This document shows, piece after piece, positions 36,101 through 45,100 of a stretch of 64,000 nucleotides of DNA. A program made the translations under genes and the position numbers. How positions within the stretch are numbered: the stretch's first letter is position 1; every line of letters begins with the position of its first letter. This DNA is from Phoronis australis (Eukaryota > Phoronida > Phoronidae). The notes under the pieces are model-generated. The model did no database searches. It was not told the origin of the DNA and worked only from the letters and a program-made list of their open reading frames with translations. The DNA lies in NCBI GenBank assembly GCA_002633005.1, contig NMRA01000090.1, positions 111,758 through 175,757 of the forward strand, read 5' to 3'.

Positions 36101-39100
36101 TTGTGTGACAGACGTACAGCAAATTTGTACGTCTGTCACGTACATCTGTCACACCCATGTAATTGCAATTTTTCAGCCAATAAAAATAATCTTAGGTCAT
36201 ACTTTTACTTTCTAAACTAGCATGATAAAATGTATCTCACACCTAAGAACCTTAAAACGATAAAATATTACAAAGGCATCCTCGAAATTAAGTGAAGAAG
36301 TTGTTGCGGATTATAACTAAATGCATTGATTTTTTTCATTTTCAAAAGTACTTGCAGAAAAGTTATAGTTAACAATGTCATCTAGCTATTCTTAGTAGAA
36401 TTCAACTTATTAAAATCTAACAGTTGTACCACATTATAACGTAGAAAATAAATCTGAAACTAAATAAGGCGATCCAGATCCTCCCAAGGATACTATTGTT
36501 TCACGAAATGTAGAATATGAATAGGTAAATAAAACAGCAAGAATGTAAGTAAAACAAAATGTTAATTTAATGAACATATTGTTTTTCTGGTGGTACCCCA
36601 TGTTAGTAAAGAAATGCTTAGCTTTTAGGAATTTCAAGATGCAAAAATATTCATACAAACGAAATCCTAAGGTGCTCTAGAGTATAGCAAACAACAAGAG
36701 ACCTAAAGGAACTCATCAGTCATGCCAAGTTGCTATTGCACTGGAATCTAGATGTTATTTCTGCTCCGATCTGCTATGCTGTGTTTTGTGTTGAAAAAGC
36801 CAATACCGGAAATTTTCAGGAATCTGTCACCTACTTTATTGAGCATTTTTGTCACACCCTCACTGGCTGTAGGCACTCTTTCTGTGTTTTTCAGTGTATT
36901 GGGTCATTGGGTGGCTTGTATGAAATTATTTCATAGCAAATTATTGTATTGTCTCATCTTACATATTTTGAATCCTTCAATCTTTTTAAGAATTAGTCAA
37001 CTAAATTTTTTTCTGCTGAGCTTCGAGGAGATTAAACCGCATTTAGAAAGGATAGAGCAAATTGTTGGAGACTACGGGAAGAACAGACACAACTGTGAGA
37101 AGAATGAATATCTGCTTGAATATTTTCTGAAACTCAAAAAAATGCCATCGTGGATCAAGAAATTCATAATTGTACTTGCGTGTACTGTGATGTGGCAATA
37201 TTTAAGGCCTCTAGTTAAATTTGAAATGAAAGCGCTCCGAGGAGTGAAACTTGGCGAAATTAACAGATAAGATGAAGACAGAGATTATGACGAAGATGAT
37301 GGACAATACAAGTAATGATAACATTCATATGACAAATGCAGCTGTCAGAAATCAGTAAGAAATAGACTACAGTCTTGAGCGACACTTGGCAAACTGAAAA
37401 GACGTCGACGGAGATGATGACGAAAATGACGAATATGATGATGGTGGTGGCGATGATGAACAACATCATAACATTCATACGATGAACTTAGATGTCATAA
37501 ATCAGTAAGAAATAAGCTACAGTTCAAAAGAAGCTAAACCAACATCAAGGCAGTAAGAGTGCTCAACAAAGGAACAATGCTATCAGAAAATCTCGAATAA
37601 TCCGAAAAGTAGACGTCCTAGCGAAAAATGGAAAACATCTTCTGAAAGAACATACAGGAAGGAAAAACAAAAGGGGTGAGAGCAAGAGGTAGACAACGCT
37701 GAATGTGGCTGGACGACATCAAAGACTGGAGGAATCTATCACTGGAAGAATGTATCAGAAAGGCAAAGAGCAGAACAGAATGGCGGGTCATTTCAAGTCG
37801 ACCTCTAAGGAGATGACACCACGTGAATAAAGGAATACAACACCACTTGTTGATTGCAACTAAGTAAGTTTCCCTGGCCAAATCTTCAGAAAACATCTAT
37901 AATAGTGTAATGTCTTCTACCCCCACATTCCACACAGGTGCTCTTGAGTTTCAGGTAGAGGTCCTCCTGGTTCCAGGCCACCTGTTTGGAATTTGCTACC
38001 AAATGGTATCAAGTGTGCCAAGACCCATATTTTTGGTAGGATGCTTGCAAACTGGCATGGGTCTGTGCAGATCAGCATTTTCGTTTACCAATACTTTACC
38101 AGACCTTTATAAGTCAGAGAATGCTTTATCTGTGCCGGCGCAATATTTGATTGAAACTAATCGGTAAACAAAAACCAATTAAATGTTGCAAATTTTGAGC
38201 ATTTGGTTCTCTTAAAACAATTGAGAGTAAACCACACCCTGGAAATTGAACGTCGGCATTTTAGACACGAGATAGTGGAGTTCGATTGTACAACGGCAGG
38301 ACATTCGTTTAAATGTTTCACTATTTGTTCGTTATAAAAAGCTTCAGCAAAATCCATCCAACAGCATGTGTTTAGGCAATCTCGCAACCAGCACCAGCTA
38401 TGCTATAGCAGACAAGTATTTTAACAACCAACATGTGGCACTGTATGATGTCCCCATTTTTGTTCAGTGAATATCTAATTGAATATATAAGCGTTCATAA
38501 ATGTTCATTTTTTCATTTAACTCTGATAGTTTTCAGCTACGTTTGCATAACTCGCATCCACCGTAACCAAGTTGACAAAACAGTAACAAGTGAACGAATT
38601 AACTATGACCTCCCGAGGGCTCTCGTTTTAATGTGTACCACCCGAATCAGGTGAAACGTTCTTGCCTCAATTTCCACACGAGAAAGTCAACTTGGGAGTT
38701 AAATGACAAGCGAATTTCTTCAAGGACTGGAATTTAGTCAACCAGCCGGTGCTCCACACTGGTATTTTAAAAACCCAGCAGAATGACTGCAGATGATCGA
38801 TGTGTGAATCCTGAGCACGTAAGTTCACTGTTAACACCTGTTTTATTGCTTTGAAGGATTTGAGTGCTTAAATAAATTTGAATATCAAATTTATTTTATT
38901 TATATTGTTGATGAAAAAGTTCTCCTGAGTTTATTTTTGTTACATAGTTTTCAAAAATTGACGATATTGAATTTTTAAAACAAGGTCATCATTAAAGGCA
39001 GACCTTTCTCACTAACATTATTTTCTTGAAAACTGCAACCATGACTTGTGAACAATTTGGTTTTTGCCTACCACTCAAGACGTCGTACCTGTCTTCGTAG

Positions 39101-42100
39101 TATTTAGTGAATTAGCACATAACCCAATTAGGTGAACATCTCAGGCAAACTTACATTTCAATAAAATAAAGTATGGACAAGAAAATATCAATGTTGTGCA
39201 CCATTCACAAGTCTGCCAAAATGAAAACTCACCTCTGTTCTCATTTTCTCTGCTGTTCTCATCCTTAGCGTCACTGGTGCTTCTAGTATATCTGTCTGCA
39301 TTCCAGAGTGCATCATTCCGCCTCTCCTGCGAAATGCTATTATAGTTTGTGACGGGTTTAAGTGCCGTCTGACTCAACTTTTGAGTGTCCACAGGTGCAG
39401 CATCATGACTCTTGTGCCTGTCACGCCTATCACCTTGTCTGGAGTCCCTTCGACTTGGGGACGACTCCCGCGAACGCTGTCTCTTGTCTGAGTGACGACG
39501 CGAGGAATGTCGAGCACCACCTGCAAGATGTGACACATGAAATTTATTAGACATGTGCACAACAGGGGAATCTTAGGCCATAGGTTTTAACAAAAACATC
39601 AATGTGTTGAATGCATGTTGAACCTCCTGTTCATTCTTTAAGGCAGTTTCCATGGAAAGACGAAAAAAATGTCATGATCTCCACCAAACTTTCAGAATAT
39701 CGAGGTGACTATATATCATGGAATCCTGTTGATTTCTGGTGAAATTGGCACTCATTTTTGTTGTGAAATATATTAAGCCTGGTGTCACTTTTAACCTTTT
39801 GGGCTTTGCTCAATGATAAACATGCAGTAATTACCATATTCTATGTAGGGACACCTCATTACCATGTTCCAAATAAGAATGTCTAAATGAGATGTTGCCC
39901 CAACTCTGATTGGACTACTAAAAACCTTATTGTTAGCATTCCATACTTAGAGCAAGAAAATGCTACACCCTCAAAAACGATTACATCCTGATCCAATCTA
40001 CCCAGTCTGATGTCATTAAAGCGGTAAATGCCCCCCCCCCACCCCCGAGAAAGGCAAATGACAAGCCATAGAAACATTTTGTAACTGCAGGCTCTGATAG
40101 GTATGTGACACAGGAAACATCTTATTTCTCAGGGGTGAACCCACATGTTTTGAGTGAAATCCTTTCCAGTTTAGCATTCCACAAAAATCACCAGTTTCAA
40201 ATTTTTGTTAGAAAGTCAAATTTATTTAAACCAGGAAGGCATTACCAATAGTAACTTAGCAACATCTATTGGCCGTGTCAACCATATCAATTTCTAATCA
40301 AATCCATTTGATTTGACTATAAATAAATGTACCAAGCCAAACCATAAAACAATTCTAAGGTATCAAAAAGCAAAGCAAAAGCAACAACTTAAAGAATCAA
40401 GGACATTGTAAAATATACAAGTATATATATTCTTGGTCCTCAAAGTGGTGAATAATGTGTTCAGAAGACTACTCACCAGAGCTAGATGAGTTTGAGTGTC
40501 GGTCACGGTCCCTGTCTTTCCTGGACTTGGAGGGCCTGTTGAAGTAAAGCATGTATATTATACTACAAAGACCTGTTATCACCAAGTTAAAAGAGAACTG
40601 ACCACAAAGACCATTCTTGAATAATTAGTGACTCTGCATGCTGCTCTCGTTGGGAGCCAGAGTGTTGAAACCAACACTTTCATATCAAGAAGACAAAAAA
40701 ATAGAAAAAACACCAGTCACCAGCTGTCAGATTAGAACACCCATAAACACTATTTGACGATATGCGTATTAACTGATCTTGAGGTTTTTGCGGTTGTGAC
40801 AACTCAGTATTTGAGCACGTTGTGGCCCTTTTAACTTTACTGTGAGAAGTATGGCACAAGTGTGTTGCTGGATATGACACACTGGCACTGGGTACAACCA
40901 TACTTCAGTTGTGTTGCCTTCTATTTTCTCGGTTTCTGGATATTGAATTCACAGGTGTGATATGCCGTGCCATGAAGACGTGACATGTAGAACAAGCAAT
41001 AATAATGCAGGTCTCTTTGGTCACAGGTTGAGGATATAATTATAACAAGTAAATGCAGAGTAGACATCTTCCTTTACAATACATTAGGCATTCTCCTATT
41101 TTTGTGGTATTGCAGATTTGTCCAAACAGGTGTCAACTAAGTCCTTAAACAAGGTGGAAGTTGTATGAAAAAGTACCTCTTCTTCAGTAATAACAAGAAT
41201 TTAACAAAAAGTTTACTCTCAGTATGTATCAGAGTCAAAACTTGATGTAGCAATGGAGACAAAATAGCAGAGGTAGTGATAATCAGTGTTTGCACAAAGT
41301 CCACAAATTTACGGAACATAATTGTGTCCTTATTAGGACTATTTCTGGCAACAGGCTACTCATAGCTATCCAGAGATAACAGTATAAGCAAGCAAATATG
41401 TGCATAACGACAATATACAGTTCTAAGATTCAAGTAACAAGGCCAGAAATAAGTGGGCAGCATCACAAAAGCTTATGTGATTACTCACGTGTCCAATGTC
41501 CACTCCTTAGGCTTCTCCCACTTGGACACCTCTGTCTTACAGTTGTAGTAGTAACGTTTACCTGAACCACTTATGTGCTCTGACCAGTCACCACACACTC
41601 TCAATGCAGTCTTCTGTACCTGATGAGCAAGAATAGCAAAAATCGAATTATACTTAATACATGGTGAATATTGACATTATTTCAACATAGACAAAAAAGA
41701 TACTAGAACACATTAGCTTAAGTACCTCCTAATATCATTGGCTTCAGACACGATATAATCTCAGAAAGGAGAAAATTGTTTGATTTAGAACTAACAAACT
41801 TGACCAAGGTCTTTCAGTAGTTGCCTCATGAATGTTTTTTTATTGTTTTGAGCACTGTACTATGCTAAACACGTTGTTACTGCACATGCCCACCGTTCGA
41901 GCCTGATGAATGATGCACAACATACTGAGATGGTGAACTGTTGAAGATCCCCAATAACAGTACTGTAACCATACTCAGGGTGCAGTGGGTGTTCCCCTTT
42001 CGAACAAGGATGCTGAAATATCCTTGAAAAGGTGAGCCATATTTAGCCATGCTCAAAAAGGTCTGACCTAAGTCCAAAAAGCATGATTGATGTTTACATA

Positions 42101-45100
42101 GAAAGAGCTTATTCTAATTTCCAAAATTTAATTTCACAGAGTACTTATTCATATTTTTGCCTAAAAAATAACAGTGAAAATAATGTGCACTAAAGTTGTT
42201 TCAATGAATCAGGATAAAGATCAGGGCTCGATTTGGAGACCTGCAGTTTGCCAGTACGACCTCAGATTTTTTGGAAACCTGATAATAATCCCAAGTTGCC
42301 ACGAAGTCGCCGAACTTTTGCGAGTTACAACCAAGAAAGAAGTCAAAACAGTAAGAACTTCCCCAAATATAATACCCTTGGTTAACAATTGTTCTATTCA
42401 GTTTGTGGAACGAGTACATCTGCCATTCTCAGCACAAATTCGAGCACACGTTCAAAAATGAACAGGAAGCCAACAACCAACAGCTGTGAGTTGGGAGTAG
42501 TGTGGCAAAACCATCAGGGCACAACCACGACACATGAACAAACAACATGTTATGATCGACTGATTTGCTTCTCCCTTAATGAGAAATCCACCATTGGTCA
42601 TCATCCCGCACACCTTTTATTCTTATTTTTCCACTTGGTGATGCGCTTAGGCTTAGTTCCAGATATACTGCCTTTTCAATTCAGAAGCCAAGTATTTTTA
42701 TTCAAATGTTTGTGGAGGCCAGGACTTTCGTACCGCCGCATATTATGGAATGTCGTCGTTTTGGTGAGCTTATTTCCCATTTGGCTTCCTGGGAATTTTC
42801 CCAGGTCCCAATTGGTGAGCTGATTTTATGTTAATCATCACGCCCTTAACACAGGTACATTAAAAAATGACACGAGATTTGAGCCATGTTTGTATTCTTG
42901 CCCAGCACCTATTATATAAAATGCATAGTTCACACGAACTCCGACCCCCCTCTCCACTACCGACCTTTGTTGCGCCCGTTTCAGCACTGCCTTCATCCCA
43001 GGTAGTGCACCAGGCCTCTATTTAGATTTGAGGTGTTCTATTTTTCTCTCACGGGCCATTCTTTAGCGGACGCAGAGGAAGGGTGGCCAGTTTCATACTG
43101 GCCATACTGACGTCAATTTCAGTGTCACAATTTCAAGATGACAATAGTCTACATACAGCTAGCTGACTTTCTACCTTAGAACGTACGTTTATAATGCGAC
43201 TTTTGTAAATACACTATATACTTTATGTACGATGGCAGTATTTTTAAATGCTTCCTTAGTTTTCAGTCTAAAAAATAGCTGATTACTGTACACTATGTTA
43301 CAGCAGGGTTAAATGTTCGTTCACTTGAAGATGTAGCTATTTCCCCTCGACATTTCCTATATACTAGCTGCTACTCGTGCTTAAGCAGAGTTGCATATAT
43401 ATATGGAGTCCTGGGAGTGATGTGCAATAACCCCTACATGTGAGCAGAAGGGCACACAAACTTAAACACACTAACACGGTAATAACACTTAAATGATAGG
43501 AATGACAGACCTCATTTCTCTGTTCCTGTTCCTTTTCTCTCGACTGACTACCATTGGAGGAATCCCGTACACTGTTGTCACGGTAGCAGTCACCATCATG
43601 AGCTGACTTGTCCCCATTTTTACTGCTATTAATATCGTTCTTACTGCTACGGTAGCCAGATGGTGATATTCGGGATCCTAGAAAACGAAAGTAAAACATT
43701 ATTTTGCCAAGAAAGGAAACAGAATGTTACTTTGAACTAGTCTCATACAGTGCAATAAACCATTCACACTAGTCTAAAACAGTTTCTCACTCATACATTT
43801 AATTTGTACTCGCTGCTGCCAATGCTTTGAAGGTTGTACTGGTTAGAAAATCGGATACAACGAACTAAGTAGCTAAAGCAAACATTATATATGAAAACAG
43901 GATAACAAGGAATCATTACTCCTGCTGTAGCGTAATTCTTAAGTTTATCGAACTGCCAGGAATTAAGAGTTTCTTATTTTTGGAGTAATTCGAGGCAACA
44001 ATACTGTGGTAAAAATTTTAATGGAGAGGAAAGGGGGATGACAATTTAAGACAAGTAAATTTTGTATCTACTCGTCTAACAGGACAAGATGTTTTACCTT
44101 GCACAATCATCAAGCAGTTCATAATCACACCAAGTTACCAACACCCAACTCATTGGCTGGAAAGCTATTCAAGAACACTGCACCTAACTTTCATCAATGT
44201 GTAACGCTTGCATTAAACAGAAACAGCCAATCTCTTAATACCAGCTCATCTCAGTGTACCCATTTGAAGGCAAGTAAAAATTTCCCTTTTGTGCAGTTGG
44301 TAATACAATAAGTGTTCACTCCTGTCAATGTAGACGTACACAGTGATGTACGCCCAATAAAAAGTTGCTTTGTGTTTTGAATTTCTATTGTGGAGAACAC
44401 TACAAACATGGTAATTCTTCACTTAAGTCGCACAACAGTAACTGCTATTATTCCATTTTCCAAAGGCTGGTTACCTTGAGCAAATATTATACCCGTTAGT
44501 GAATGATGTTTTTTGACATCTACACACTGAAACACAAGTTCACAATTTTTTCGAGAATTTGACAACATGAAATTCACTTGCCCAGTGTTGTGTGCTACAT
44601 AGGGGAAGAATTACATTATTGCAGTAACACTCATTATAACATTGTTCTTTGAATCTTTTTTGACACATGTATAATGTCTGTCTAACAATGAACAACCATA
44701 TGTAACTTGGTGCCAGTCAATGCAGATTGTTGTAATCCCACTTACTTTGCCACCTCAAGGTGGTACCGCCCAAAATGTTTGAATAATTGCTTCCACTTGC
44801 AGTAAAACTGTAGTCAAGTCCAGTAGTTTAAATAGTGAAGCATGACCATCTGCAGGTTTCACTGGGGTACCTTCTTATGAAGAAGTGATGTCATCTCCTT
44901 AGTAGAAGGATGTTTTGTGATTGAAGAGACCAGAACCTACCCTTGTCATATCTCTCCTTATTTCTATCAATATAGGAAAGTTTGTTGCTGTATCTAATTG
45001 GCCTGGAGGGACTGGGGTCCCTGCTGTGTCTGTAGTCAGGAGATGACCGCTGTCTATCATTCCGCCCCTTTTCACCGCCATAGCTTGATACTCCCTTCGT

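Noticed and set aside
42389-42823. 144-codon open frame on the + strand in a WAC intron
   Set aside because: No motif, odd composition (rich in F, L, S, T, W) and no splice support; probably chance.
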